Assembly (NCBI RefSeq): GCF_019925205.1
Contig: NC_083560.1
Location: forward strand, 33,154,270 to 33,218,269
DNA from: Metopolophium dirhodum
Lineage: Eukaryota; Arthropoda; Insecta; Hemiptera; Aphididae
Direction: 5' to 3'
DNA length: 64,000 bases
Each line of letters opens with the position of its first letter. The first letter of the stretch is position 1. The notes beneath the pieces were generated by a model, which saw only the letters and a list, made by a program, of their open reading frames with translations, ran no database searches and had not been told where the DNA came from. The translations under genes were made by a program, and so were the position numbers. Positions 11,258-21,912 of this stretch are shown here, one piece after another.

Positions 11258-11294
11258 CTTCGTGACTGCAGACTCTTAGTACATCTTTAGGTGG
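11258..11294 (+). other. Possible small conserved exon
   Basis: A pyrimidine-rich acceptor (TTCCGTTTTCAG) precedes 37 bases ending at GG|GTAAGTT, a consensus donor. The same acceptor and donor flank 32 bases at 46558-46589 in the other block. The lengths differ, so a coding role shared by both is unlikely. It could be an alternative 3' exon of the secreted-protein gene or an exon of another transcript. Confidence 0.3.
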
Positions 11295-11341
11295 GTAAGT
11301 TAATTTTCCTATGCTCTATATGGAAATCAAACACGTAATAT

Positions 11342-12445
11342 GTTCAGTGGATTGCCCCTGGCGCGATCCGACCTAGGTCGCTGAAAGGGCATCGAGGTAA
11401 CCCCGTGAAGACTTACTGGCATGTCCACCCGCCTGGCAAAGACGGCCCAACCGGGTCACGACGGGTCAGGCGGACGGACTGACCAGTACAAGTCCACACC
11501 TGCTACCTACCGCGCTAAGACGAGTCACGTTGAGAAACTGGGTGACTAATCTGGTCGGGGAAAGGGGCAGGCGGGGTACGGTCTTAACGAAGCTAGCCCT
11601 AAAGCTTCGAGTTAACTGAACTGTAATCACAAGGGCTCGGGGCAGGTCAAGCTTGGTGCTAGGAAAATGACCAAGGACCTCCGAGTTCCCTGAGCCACCT
11701 GTACCTTCCAGGGTGGCAACCCGGTGGTTTAGAAAACGCTAAGCTACAAAAAGGTTTGAAGTGGGTAGGAAGGCGGGGGGCGCCCGAACAAGGCTACACC
11801 CTCGGGCGCCCTCATGAAATGCTTACACACGATTGTGCAGAATCGCGCGAAGCGAAAAGAGCCGCGGGATTGAGACCGCGGCTGACGATGTCCTGCCCGG
11901 GCGCAGGACTGGGCTGATGACGAACGGCCGGAAGGCGTCTTCGCACCCCCGGGTCACCTAAAGACCCCGTCCCGATCTCAAGGGCGTATTTCCGAACCGA
12001 GCTTCCCGGGGTAATAGGAAGCACCTGGAGGTGGTCTCAGAGACTTACCGGTGGTGACGGTAAAGGGTCATCAATGAAGGAAAAGAGGACTGGCTAGGCA
12101 GTTTTCATCAGACCAGCCACTCCAACAGTATATCCCAGAGATGGGCAGCTTGCCAAAGGCAGGTCCCCAGGGATCACAGAGCATCTGCTGACACATACGA
12201 CTGCCCACCCGTCAACTACGAAAAAGCTCCACACTCAAGGTGCAAGCGATCGGTGCGGATCGAATCGCGGAGCGCGGACTCGCGACAAAACCAGTAACCG
12301 TGTTCCAGGCGTATCAACGCACTGAGGGAGGGCAGTCCTGATAGGCACGTCAAAAGACCTCGACGTGGGTCCCCGAATAAGGACGACCGAGGTGATGGAG
12401 GGCACCTTCCTTCTCCACACGGGAACAAACTATCCAAGTAGGGGT
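11342..12445. other. GC-rich, hairpin-rich island of unknown nature
   Basis: About 1.1 kb is far richer in GC than everything around it. It begins exactly where similarity between the two duplicated blocks stops (after GTTCAGT) and ends where a copy of dispersed repeat B begins (TTATCC...AGATATGTCC). It contains perfect inverted repeats with short loops: 11588-11594/11603-11609, 11778-11787/11802-11811, 11860-11867/11876-11883, 11890-11895/11904-11909 and 12265-12269/12281-12285. No long ORF, tRNA or familiar rRNA core is seen. Candidates are the 5' part of a non-LTR retrotransposon, an rDNA spacer fragment, or a structured RNA. Confidence 0.6.
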
Positions 12446-13130
12446 TATCCTTAGATATGTCCTAAAAAAAAATGCATGCATTAACGCATTTCCTTTTATG
12501 TAGGTACCTACATGTATATTATATGACTATTTTTATTATAATATAATAATGCATTTATTTTAAAACTGTCCCGAATATATCAACTTCTTGAATTCAAAAT
12601 AGTATATATGTATATACTTACTGCAGGTTACTAGTATTACTATATCATAATACGGTCAAGTATTTTTTTCTCGATAGCATGACCATTGGTCATTAGTCAA
12701 TATGAATAGCTTATTATATAGGTATAATGCTCACGATTTGGTTCTTTGTTAATATTATAGTGACGCCATAGATTTTTGGGTTTTTTGTCTGTAATCGTCG
12801 TTAATATATCAAATACTTATAAACCTATTAGGTTTACACAATTTATCGATTGTTTTTGAGTTTTTCTTTTTTTTGTTGACCACCTGGTTTTTTTTGTATG
12901 AATAGGTACAGCCATGCAGGTATAGTATTAATATTATCATCCGACGACTTTACTCTGGCATTGCGTTCACCTTTAAAACAATAACCCATTATAATTCGAT
13001 TCCAGCCGTTATTCAATCAGGAAATTATCTTCAAACTAAACGTGTATGCGATGACGCGATTACTTTGTGGCTTTGTTGTAGTTATGCATAGGTACAACAA
13101 AGACTCATTATTATACATGTATAATATATA
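12446..13130 (+). repeat. Dispersed repeat B, copy
   Basis: Shared words include CATTTCCTTTTATGTAGG, TTTTAAAACTGTCCCGA, CTTACTGCAGGTTACTAGTA, ATAGTGACGCCATAG and CAATCAGGAAATTATCTTCA. The same series appears at 29.6-30.7, 36.1, 39.5-40.9 and 59.1-59.5 kb, and inverted at 27.2-27.6 kb. No coding capacity or clear termini are seen. Confidence 0.75.
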
Positions 13131-13135
13131 TTATA

Positions 13136-13460
13136 TGCATTGTATATGGTTGTACTATACTGCTATATTATTTTATATTTATTTTAAAACAGTTGTAACT
13201 GTATCGACTTGAAGTCAAAGTAGTATACTTATCTTTATATATAAAAATAAGTGTACATTTTGAATACATTTTATAACTCAAGATCCACCAAACCAATTTC
13301 GATAAAAATTTCAGGGCATATTTAGATTGACATTTAGATGGTTTCTGTCTTACAAAACAAATATACAACTTTGACTTCACGAAGTCGATACAGTCACAAC
13401 AGTTTTAAAATAAATACAAAATAATATGGCAGCTAGTATAGTACAACCGTATATAATACA
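13136..13460. repeat. Inverted repeat with arms of about 90 bp
   Basis: The arm around 13140-13225 recurs in reverse complement around 13362-13460, including GACTTCACGAAGTCGATACA and AAAACAGTTTTAAAATAAAT-like words. A single similar arm appears at 57350-57450. Confidence 0.7.
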
Positions 13461-14325
13461 TCTATAAATATAAAAAAAGAAGTGTACATTTTGAATACAT
13501 TTTATAACTCAAGATCCACCAAACTGATTTCGATTAGATAGTTCCTGTGAAGTTTGTACGCTGTGGGATAAGTGGTTCCCGAGTTATGGCCTCATAAGTG
13601 CACACCTGGTGACATGGCCAAAAACAACAACAACGTCTGTACAATTATTTTTATCTATATTTATCACCCATAGCAACCATTAAAAAACAAAAATTTCTAT
13701 CGTAAATCTCAAAATTCCTATTTGAGCACCTACCGGGGGTGATCACATCCCTTTTTAAATTAGCCTATGACACTCACAAAAATTGTGGCTTTGTATTCGT
13801 GAAAGAATTTTTGAAATCAGTTCAGTTGTTTCGGAGTTTATCCCGAACATACAAACAAACGCTATCATTTTATATATAAGTATAGATATAGATAAAAATG
13901 AATGTTTGTGTGTAGATTAGACCTCTGGGAAGAAGATAGGCTAATTTAAAAGTGTTAGATATGTTTTTTTTTATTCATCGGGTTTTAGTACGGATGCGTT
14001 AGGCTTTTGTATTAATTGATTATATTAATTCTCTACAGGTGGAATTAAGTAAAAATGACAAAATTGGTACAATTTTGATACTTTAGAGTTAAATCATAAA
14101 CTTACGTACAAACAGCACGAGGTCCACGATCTACCGCAGATAGATTGCCTCCCTGATAATATACTGCAGCGAATCAAAATTTTTATTCCGGGCAACAGAA
14201 AAGTTAAGATAAATTTTGAACACCATACACCATACACCGAATATTAAATAACGAATTGAACAAAGTTTGAGTCATATAGAATTGGTACATTTAACGGGCA
14301 ACGAAGTGCCAGCGGGATCAGCTAG
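13232..14325 (+). mobile_element. Non-autonomous Helitron, composite
   Basis: The 3' end is clear: a GGCA/TGCC hairpin (14297-14310), then GGGATCAG, then CTAG at 14322-14325 followed by host T. The 5' end is probably TCTTTATATATAAAAA at 13232, but repeated 5'-like words near 13460 and 13860 suggest nested copies. There is no helicase here. Confidence 0.6.
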
Positions 14326-14329
14326 TTTT

Positions 14330-14465
14330 GTATAATTGTCATGCTTTTTTTTTATCGTGATTGAAGGTCTTTGACTGCAAAGGTCATTAAAAGTTTTACA
14401 ATCTCATATATCTGACAATTTGTTTTACATTATTTATGAGATTTAAGAGGTATATTATATAATAT
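14330..14465 (-). mobile_element. LINE 3' UTR fragment
   Basis: In reverse complement this matches the 3' UTR of the LINE tail at 57200-57345, sharing AATCACGATAAAAAAAA, GCATGACAATTATAC and TACCTCTTAAAT. It directly abuts the Helitron end. Confidence 0.5.
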
Positions 14466-14509
14466 TTTTTTATTTATAATAGTTTTTTTTTTTTTAGTAT
14501 CATTTGTGT

Positions 14510-14960
14510 TGAGTTCACTTAGAGCTTATAGATTTTTTATACAATACGAAATTTCAATAAAATAGCTAAGATATATGAAAAAAACACTGTTTGTATAAAA
14601 AATTTACATAATATATTTGAATTAAAATTATGAATTTCAAAATGATACCAATAATATACGTCTATGAACTTGGCCCACGCACTTGACCCAATCCACTTCA
14701 AATTTATGCTGAAAAATATCAAATATTTAGCATGTAGCAGCAAGTTAGTTTTCGAAATTATCAAGTCATTTTAACATTTTATATGATCAATTTTTAATTA
14801 GGTTGTACAAGTTCAGGTAGTATCTGATAGTTATCTGATTCACTCTAAAACTATGCCAAAAAAGCAAATAATTAGCAACTAATCATAATGTGTGGTTGGG
14901 TTGTTCAGACTTTATATCATTATATTCTTATTAACTCTCTAGTACATTACGCAACTGTAA
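14510..14960. repeat. Dispersed repeat E, copy 1
   Basis: The words AATTTCAAAATGATACCAAT, ACTTGACCCAATCCACT and ATTAACTCTCTAGTACAT recur in the same order at 33740-34030. The function is unknown. Clear TIRs were not found. Confidence 0.7.
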
Positions 14961-15065
14961 TGACTTATGAATCACTCTATAGAAATATTATATATTGAAT
15001 ATAATGTTATAGATATCATTTAATAATTAACATTGTCCACACTCCACATATTATACTAAAGCAGG

Positions 15066-17214
15066 CATGTCAAACTCAAAGTATCAAGTGGGCCAAATAT
15101 ATTGAATAGTTTACTACGCGGGCCGCACATAAAAATTTAGCGAAAAAATCAATGTTTTGTAAACATTTTTCAATTGTATTCTTTATATGTTCACGAATAC
15201 AGCAATATTACAACCATGGCTTGTATTTCAAAAAAAAAATTCCGTTGTACGTTATTTACGATTCAAGCCCTGATTACAACTAAATTAAAAAATGAAAAAA
15301 AAATTAACATTAACATTTAAATAAAATATAAATCATACCTACTAATTATTTATGAAAATAGGTGTATAAATTACAAAAAAACATATTAATAATTTTTTTT
15401 AGACGATATTTGACATCTCTTTTCTCCCACCAACTTTTCAATTTCGGGAGAAATATTATTTGACGAAGTCACTTTTAATACTGCATTTAGATGTGTGTCG
15501 GTTAATCTGGATCTTACGGGTGATTTATTACTGTTCATTAATGAAAAAATTTGCTCACATTGATAAGTACTACTAAACATAGAAATAATTTTACTTGCAA
15601 ATCTATAAATTTCTACATAACGTGTTGGCACAAAACTGTAAAAATCAGAAACACCAACATCATTGAATTTATTTTTTAAATTTGAATCATTTTGAATCTC
15701 GATCAATTCCATTTGTATATGTGTTGAAACATTTACTGCGTCTATTGAAAAAAGAGAGGTAAATAAGGCAAAATCGTTTTCTAAATATTGGAAATCTTGA
15801 AACCTATTTTCGAATTCAGTCTTCAAACACATAATTTTTTCTGAATATTTTTTGTAGGAAATTGGATCATTATTAATTTTTGTATACGTCATGCATGCTG
15901 GAAAATGCGTTAAGTCTTCGTTTTGTAATTGTGTTTTAAATAGATCTAATTTACATTTGAAAGCCTTTACATGGTAATTAATGGCTTTTATAGTTTGATT
16001 TTTCCCTTGTAATTTTAAATTTAAATTCGATAAATGCTTCGTTATATCGACCATGAAAGATAGGTCTTGTAACCACATTGGATCCGATAAAACGCTGACG
16101 TCTTGTTTTTTAGACTCTAAAAATATTTGTATGGCATCTCTTAACTTCCAGAATCTTTCCAATACAATGGAACACGATAACCATCGAACTTCTGTAAAGT
16201 ATGGTAAACCTGAATACTCGCTTTCTAAATCATTTAAAAAAATCAAAAATTGTCTTTGGTTCAAAACACGGGATCTTATAAAATTGACCATTTGTTTTAC
16301 AGGTCTTATTACATGTGCCACATTTATAACTTTTGTACATAACACCTCTTGGTGTATAATACAATGTGTCCTATGAAATTTATGCTCAACATATTCATTC
16401 GTTTTTTTTTGCAATCTTTCAACGAATCCTTTATTTTTCCCCGTCATAGAAGAAGCTCCATCTGTAGCTACAGATGACAACTTTTCCAAAGGTAAATCAT
16501 ATTTTTTCAAGAGTTCAACAACAGAAACGAATACATCCTCTCCTGTAGTAGTATCAAACATAGGTATAATTTCCAATAACTCTTCAAAAATATTAAATTC
16601 CTTATCGCAAGCACGAAAAAACACAGCTAACTGAGCTGTGCCACCAATATCGGTTCTTTCATCACAAGCGATTGAAAAATACTCGAATGTTGGTATTTTA
16701 ATTTTAATTTGATTACTCAAATTGCAAGCTAGTTCAGTTATTCTTTCAGCAACCATATTTCGTGTTAATGAAATGTTTTGAAAAGCTTTTAGATTTCCGG
16801 AACAAATAATTTCAGCAGTTTTAATCAAACACGTTTTTATAAGATCACCTTCAGTGAACGGTTTTGAATGTTTGGCAATTAACTCTGACAACACGTAACT
16901 AACCTTTACTGCAGCTTCATTTTCTTGTGGTATTTAAGTAAACATTATCTGTTGTTTTTATACCCTGATATTAACTCTTTCAGTTTTTATTGCCTCAATA
17001 ACCCTTCATACTGGTCGTATTTTGACTTATGTTGTTCATAATGTCGCTTAATGTTGTACAACTCTGGAACACTAATAACACTTTTACATATCAAGCAAAG
17101 TATTTTATTATTGATTTCACTGCAAAAATATTGTAATTCCCACTTTTTTTGAAACTGACGATGTTCATCGGTAATTTTTCATTTATTACTACCACTTGGT
17201 TTTAAAAGAGACAT
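15066..17214 (-). mobile_element. hAT-family DNA transposon, degenerate
   Basis: A broken hAT transposase fills most of the interval. Its downstream end carries CAGGCATGTCAAACTCAAAG at 15066, typical of hAT termini. I could not find the matching inverted repeat beyond the gene's 5' end, which may be deleted or eroded; the right boundary given is the first codon, not the element end. Confidence 0.7.
15386..17214 (-). pseudogene. hAT transposase (GTF2IRD2/ZMYM6-like), broken
   Basis: Reading right to left, a candidate start at 17214 is followed by a zinc-finger-like segment (CLICKSVISVPELYNIKRHY...H). It contains at least one in-frame TGA near its start and TAAs further on. A frameshift near 16900 leads into a long open frame (16894-15386) beginning LSELIAKHSKPFTEGD, with no ATG of its own. 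That frame has the hAT core signatures FSIACDERTDIGGTAQL, VATDGASSMTGKNKGF and HRTHCIIHQEVLC, and ends in the C-terminal dimerisation region (FSSTYQCEQIFSLMN). This type of domesticated or active hAT protein is abundant in aphid genomes. The long intact core with few lesions points to fairly recent inactivation. The product would have been a nuclear cut-and-paste transposase. Confidence 0.88.
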
Positions 17215-17549
17215 TTTTAAAGATTAAATTTACAGTAGAATACACGTAACAAAATTTAACACACTTGAAACACGGAACTCGAACACACGGTGGTTATCGA
17301 ACGATTAGTCGTATATATGTTAACATTGAAAGAGGCACGCGTGTCGCAAACTGACGATATAAATTATTGATCTAGATAATCTATAGATATAAATAGGTAT
17401 ATAATATAAACCATCAATAATCCCTATTCGATAATAGTTTATCAGAAGATAATACAGTATATTAATGTATACCAAATAAACCATTCTGACATCTGACCAG
17501 TCGTAACACAAATATTATTATTAAAAATAAATAAATATTTTTTTGCACA
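17215..17549. other. Non-coding stretch
   Basis: AT-rich DNA between the hAT and Helitron fragments. No gene is seen, and no hAT terminal repeat could be recognised. Confidence 0.5.
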
Positions 17550-17858
17550 GAAGCAACTATACTGAAAGGAAAGTTTAAAGGAGAGGATGTTCTCATACCG
17601 TGCATCCCAATGATTCCGACTGATGTGCCATTTGAGTTTAAACGCCTACAGTTTCCAGTGCGGCTTGCTTTTTCTATGACCATAAACAAGTCCCAGGGGC
17701 AATCATTAAGTGTTTGTGGTATTAATTTGGAAAACCCATGTTTCTCACATGGTCAATTGTATGTTGCCTGTTCCCGTGTTGGGAAACCATCAGATTTGTT
17801 TGTCTATGCGCCAGGTGATCAAACACAAAACATCGTATACCACAAAGCACTACAATGA
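17550..17858 (+). pseudogene. Helitron helicase C-terminus (Pif1-like), truncated
   Basis: From 17550 the frame reads EATILKGKFKGEDVLIPCIP, then MIPTDVPFEFKRLQFPVRLA, then FSMTINKSQGQSL and FSHGQLYVACSRVGKPSDLF, ending at a stop at 17856-17858. The INKSQGQSL and YVACSRV blocks are the last helicase motifs of the SF1B Pif1-like helicase in Helitron RepHel proteins. The Rep nuclease and most of the helicase are missing. The fragment starts just after TTTTTTTGCACAG, which looks like a splice acceptor but may simply be a truncation point. The matching Helitron 3' end lies 406 bases downstream on the same strand, so the two belong together. A full RepHel is well over a thousand residues; this is about 100. 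Confidence 0.85.
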
Positions 17859-18267
17859 ATATATAACTGATTTTTGTTAATAATTATAATTGAAATGATT
17901 AACAAAAAAGTAATTCCTTACTTATAAATGATTATATATGTTTTATTTAATTATTTTTTATTCACAACGCACTATCACCAGGGTGACGGTTCTGTTCAGG
18001 ATAATTTTTTGCGTCGAATATAACATGTGTAGGAACAAAAAAATTGCAAAATTAAAAAATATACTGGACAGGACGAGTCAGGTGACGGGGAGGTGATACA
18101 CAAATATGTAATTATATTTGTTATTTTTATTCATTGAAGAGGTGCGATTTTTAACGAATAAACTTTGAACACCATACACCGAATATTAAATAACGAATTG
18201 AACAAAGTTTGAGTCATAAAGGGTTGGCATGCATTTAACGGGAAACGAAGTGCATGGGATCAGCTAG
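17550..18267 (+). mobile_element. 5'-truncated Helitron with intact 3' end
   Basis: The helicase tail is followed by a 3' UTR whose last part (AACACCATACACCGAATATT ... ACGGGAAACGAAGTGCATGG ... ATCAGCTAG) matches the other Helitron ends here. It ends CTAG (18264-18267) followed by T, as expected for insertion between A and T. It identifies the likely autonomous partner of the short copies. Confidence 0.82.
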
Positions 18268-18349
18268 TTTATTATATTATCATGTAAGTTGAATTTATAT
18301 TATAATATTATTATTTTTATTCGTTTCTATGGTGATAAGCAAAGCGTTA

Positions 18350-18620
18350 GAAATTAAAATCCCATTTTTAGCGGTTTTTCTCAATTTTTCGGTGGTTTTT
18401 CCTGTAACATTAAATAACTATTGATAAAATCGAAAAAGAACCTCTCTAAAAAAAAAGTACCATCTTGAACCAATTTGCTATAATATAAGGTACTATCTGT
18501 TGAAATCACAGCACTCCTTCTGATAGAAATTTTGTATACAGGATAAATAAAAAAAAAAAATAAACACCATTATTGTAAAACCACTAGCTTCCTCGCTCCG
18601 CTCAGAATCTAATTCATCGA
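18350..18620. repeat. Repeat D end fragment
   Basis: The segment ends in CTTCCTCGCTCCGCTCAGAATCTAA, which recurs in variants near 37470-37560 (TTCGCTCAGAATCTAA) and reversed near 47220 and 49340. This looks like the terminus of an aphid-type interspersed element. No coding part is seen. Confidence 0.5.
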
Positions 18621-19189
18621 CATAATATTGTTCCACATAAAAAAAAAATTATTTTTTTAGTTTTAAAAGAATAAAATAGTACCTACTTTATTTTTACTAT
18701 ATGACTAGGTATATAACAACAATTAATTATATGGAGCTTAAGTTATTAATTATACCTGTATTATTTGTAGGGTTGTATTGATCAAATAATATTGGGATTG
18801 TGTATAGATAGTTGTGTGACGGATTTTATAACAGTTACAATATGCACTTTAATGATAAATTATATCTTATTTTAATTTCTTCAATATAACCATGTATCTA
18901 ACATAAAGAATTAGGTACCAACGCTTTGAGTTCAATGTCTAATTTAATTATAACAAATTATAATATTGTTGACAACTTTATTCCAAGTGTAAAAAACTCT
19001 GTAAAAAACAAATACAGCATAAACCGAGTAGTTCCACACGTCATGTCTTTTTAACCTCTTCCATACGGTCCACTAGACCGAGGTTTACTACCTGCAGGTG
19101 TTCGCGCCACTTATAATATCCTATTATTTCATTCTAAATTTAATCGCCGAACGAGTCTATAATTGGGTCACCCAAACGCATACAAAAAA
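18621..19189. other. Non-coding stretch
   Basis: AT-rich DNA; I see no gene, RNA gene or repeat with clear ends. Confidence 0.5.
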
Positions 19190-19767
19190 AATCATTCACT
19201 TCGGTCCAACCGTTTAGGATGATTTCAATCACAACACACGTACAGTAGAATTATACATATGAAGATAAATTATGGGTTGCCGTGAAATCAGTGTATTCAT
19301 TCAATGAATTTCATTTTTTTGTACGCTGTGTCTTGATATTATATGTATCGCAATTACGTAAATATTGAGCGTATTATACTCACACATAAGTTACGTACCT
19401 AAAACAATGCCACGTCTTCGTGGACGAGGAGGAAATATTGGTCGACAGACTCGACATTCACAATTAGTCCAGCCGTTTAGGAGGAGTTCAGTGACATACT
19501 TGGTATAACTTTGATACTTCAGAGTTAAATTATAAAGTTACGTACGTACAAACAGCACGCCGTCCGCGATCTACCGCAGGTGGATTGCCTACCTGATAAT
19601 ATACTGCTGCAAATCAGAATTTTTATTACAGGCAATAGAAAAATTAAGATAAATTTTGAACACCATACACTGAATATTAAACAACGAATTGAACAAAGTT
19701 TGAGTCATATATAGATGGTACGACGGGAATACGTATAACGGGAAACGAAATGCATGGGATCAGCTAG
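19190..19767 (+). mobile_element. Non-autonomous Helitron
   Basis: The 3' part from TTGGTATAACTTTGATACTT through CTACCGCAGGTGGATTGCC to ATGGGATCAGCTAG (CTAG 19764-19767, then T) matches the other copies. A Helitron-like phrase (TCGGTCCAACCGTTTAGGAT) near 19200 suggests the 5' part starts there, but the TC end is not fixed. Confidence 0.65.
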
Positions 19768-20302
19768 TATATACATATTTATGTATCTTGAATTATTTAG
19801 GGTAATCGAGTATGTAACTTGGGTCCCTTGTGGTTTCTATTATGTATTTTTAACAATTTCTTACACTCTCCTTTACAGTGTTCTTTCATAAAAAATTAAA
19901 TATTTCTAGTTATTTTAATTAATTTCTTAAAATCAAAATGTTTTTTTAATCTTTTGTTGGCTTTTAACATTATATGCCAGTTAAAACATACTGACTCCAT
20001 ATTATCTCCCTTAAGTTTATAAATATGTACTTCGGTGCTTATTATTTTTTTTTTAATTCTTCAATAAATCTAAAATAAACATGATTTGTGTTAATTCTGT
20101 GTATTTACATTCACCATAATAAAATTATTATACTTATATTTTTTTATTGTTAGTTTATTCTCATTACTTTCATCTCTATATGTGGTTATATTAAAATATG
20201 CTAAAATGTCCTTTAATCTTAAATGTTTTATTATTGTTATATTTTCTTGGTATATATTTTTATTTTTATTTGTTTATCCTTAACATCGTAAACAAGAATC
20301 TA
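19768..20302. other. Non-coding stretch
   Basis: Very AT-rich; no gene is seen. It forms the 3' flank of the minus-strand ORF that ends at 20304. Confidence 0.5.
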
Positions 20303-20303
20303 T

Positions 20304-20648
20304 TTATTCAAAATGGTCAGCGGCAAAAATACGTCTAGCAATTAATTGATCTAATATCGCGCCTATAGTTAAACAAACTGATCTATTTGGTTGTGTATCG
20401 TTACAAATCGCATGGGCAAACGTAGTCAAAGGAATCATCACTAGGTTTAGTGCTTCTTCTGATAATGGTATTGGTATTCTATTATTCGCTTTTAACACAT
20501 GTCGTCTGAAACAACTTACGTATACCATGTCTCTCCGGACTAATTGAATGTGTGCACTTAATAATAGCACATTTTTTAATTCACTAATAAATTCGATCGC
20601 TTGTAGTGTTAGTGAGTATTGCAAAGATACTGGTGTGTTTTCACCCAT
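20304..20648 (-). CDS. Unrecognised intronless ORF, 114 aa
   Basis: The ATG at 20648 opens a 114-codon frame of markedly more balanced composition than its AT-rich surroundings. The protein (MGENTPVSLQYSLTLQAIEF...) is leucine- and isoleucine-rich, has regular hydrophobic spacing suggesting an all-helical fold, holds four cysteines, and ends RRIFAADHFE. There is no signal peptide or clear transmembrane segment. A TATATAAA box lies on the same strand at 20732-20725, giving a short leader. The stop codon overlaps an AATAAA signal (20308-20303), which would leave almost no 3' UTR before cleavage, a very compact arrangement. I do not recognise the family. It could be a small host gene, a processed copy, or a captured viral or transposon gene; it may also be chance, though the signals make that less likely. 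Confidence 0.5.
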   Translation of the reverse strand: MGENTPVSLQYSLTLQAIEFISELKNVLLLSAHIQLVRRDMVYVSCFRRHVLKANNRIPIPLSEEALNLVMIPLTTFAHAICNDTQPNRSVCLTIGAILDQLIARRIFAADHFE

Positions 20649-20724
20649 GTTTATAAGTTTAAATTTATTGGTTATATGTATATTTTATTTTGACGTTTCC
20701 AATTGTTTATTTTCTGAAACATAA

Positions 20725-20732
20725 TTTATATA
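20725..20732 (-). promoter_or_regulatory. TATA box upstream of the 114-codon ORF
   Basis: TATATAAA on the minus strand lies about 77 bases before the ATG at 20648, allowing a leader of roughly 45 bases. In AT-rich DNA such a word is common, so this is supporting evidence only. Confidence 0.35.
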
Positions 20733-21164
20733 GTTTCGTTTACATCGTTATTTATGACGCGTAATTATACTATGCGTTCCCCCGTTATTCATTAAATTTT
20801 TTATCTAACTTTATTCTTTATTATTTTACTATAAATTATTTTTTTTATCAATTTACTTATTACTTTATCATTTTTTTTTATTAATATTTTATTCTAATTA
20901 CCTGTTTTATTAATATTACCATTTTTAAAATCAAATTAAATTAAATTAAATTCGTCATTATCTCAATATTCTATATAGGCCGGTATATTTTAAAATGCTA
21001 AAATACTCCTTATCTTTAACCATCTTATAATTGTTAGATACATTGTTCCATTCTAGAATATTATTATTAGCAGATATAGACGTACTATTTAGATAAAATT
21101 GTATTAGGGTTAGTCTTAATTAAATGGAATGAACTTAAATGTATCCTAGTTATAATTTGGAACA

Positions 21165-21258
21165 TGGTTGAATAATAGTGGCCCAAGTTGAACTAAAAAG
21201 ATAAAACGTAATTTACAGAAATGCATGCAGGATTATAATAATTTATAATATAGAGTAC
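21165..21258. repeat. Direct repeat of about 90 bp, copy 1
   Basis: GTGGCCCAAGTTGAACTAAA ... AAAACGTAATTTACAGAAAT ... GCAGGATTATAATAATTTAT recurs at 21823-21912 with few changes. Confidence 0.75.
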
Positions 21259-21442
21259 CTTCAAAGGCCAGACTTTGGGCAGTTTTTAAATTCTATTGTA
21301 AACGACTTTAAGATTAATTAATTTATACATATTATTTTCAATGAAACATTTTTTTTTAGTTAAGGTTTGATTTATTGATTTCTGTTGCATTTTAACCATA
21401 CAAATTATTGTTTCTAAGGTTTTTTTTTTTTATTTTACTGCT

Positions 21443-21483
21443 TGCCCCATGTTGTTGGTACTGAATTTCAACAACATGGGGCA
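21443..21483. repeat. Perfect 15-bp hairpin, loop 11
   Basis: TGCCCCATGTTGTTG (21443-21457) pairs perfectly with CAACAACATGGGGCA (21469-21483). The phrase GGGGCA recurs nearby at about 21534. The stem is too short for an ordinary microRNA precursor; it may be the tip of a MITE or a transcript structure. Confidence 0.85.
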
Positions 21484-21822
21484 TTCATGTTTTTCTTATG
21501 AACAACTTCTTAATATATTACTCAAGCTAACTTGGGGCACTAAGTTAGGTTCTTAAAAAATACCTACTAGACTATTTTCTGATTTTAACAAATATATTTT
21601 ATACCTGGTAAGTATATAATATTAACATATAAAAAAACATAAAAAAAATTCTTGATGACCAATTAAATAAGTATTATAATACGAAAAAACATTAAAAAAT
21701 AAAAATAATAATAATACATTCTTGTCAGGTATTAAATAATAGGTAGGTAGGTAACTTTTTTGTCTACCAATTAAATAAGTAGGTAGGTATTGTAATATGT
21801 AAATAACATTAAAAGATTACAT

Positions 21823-21912
21823 TGAATAACAGAGGCCCAAGTTGGACTAAATAAGTAAAACGTAATTTACAGAAATGTATGCAGGATTATAATAATTTAT
21901 AATATACCTAGA
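21823..21912. repeat. Direct repeat of about 90 bp, copy 2
   Basis: Second copy of the 21165-21258 unit, in the same orientation about 660 bases downstream. Confidence 0.75.

Larger units (their letters stand above)
6270..11350 (+). repeat. Duplicated block 1 (first secreted-protein gene)
   Basis: Segments of this block match 42.0-46.64 kb in the same order and orientation. They include the promoter and exon 1 (6290-6900 vs 42000-42940), part of the intron (8640-9050 vs 44680-44930), exon 2 with its 3' end (9810-10900 vs 44970-45970), and the distal flank (11160-11350 vs 46255-46640). The intervening parts differ by insertions, including a Ginger-like element here and an 880-bp TIR element in the other block. 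The similarity ends at the GC-rich island here. Confidence 0.85.

Noticed and set aside
11812..12437. Minus-strand frames of 60-73 codons in the GC island
   Set aside because: GC-rich DNA lowers stop frequency; the frames overlap each other, lack conserved motifs, and run across the hairpins.
21443..21483. Rho-independent terminator or microRNA precursor
   Set aside because: Bacterial terminators do not apply here, and a 15-bp stem is too short for a usual microRNA precursor.
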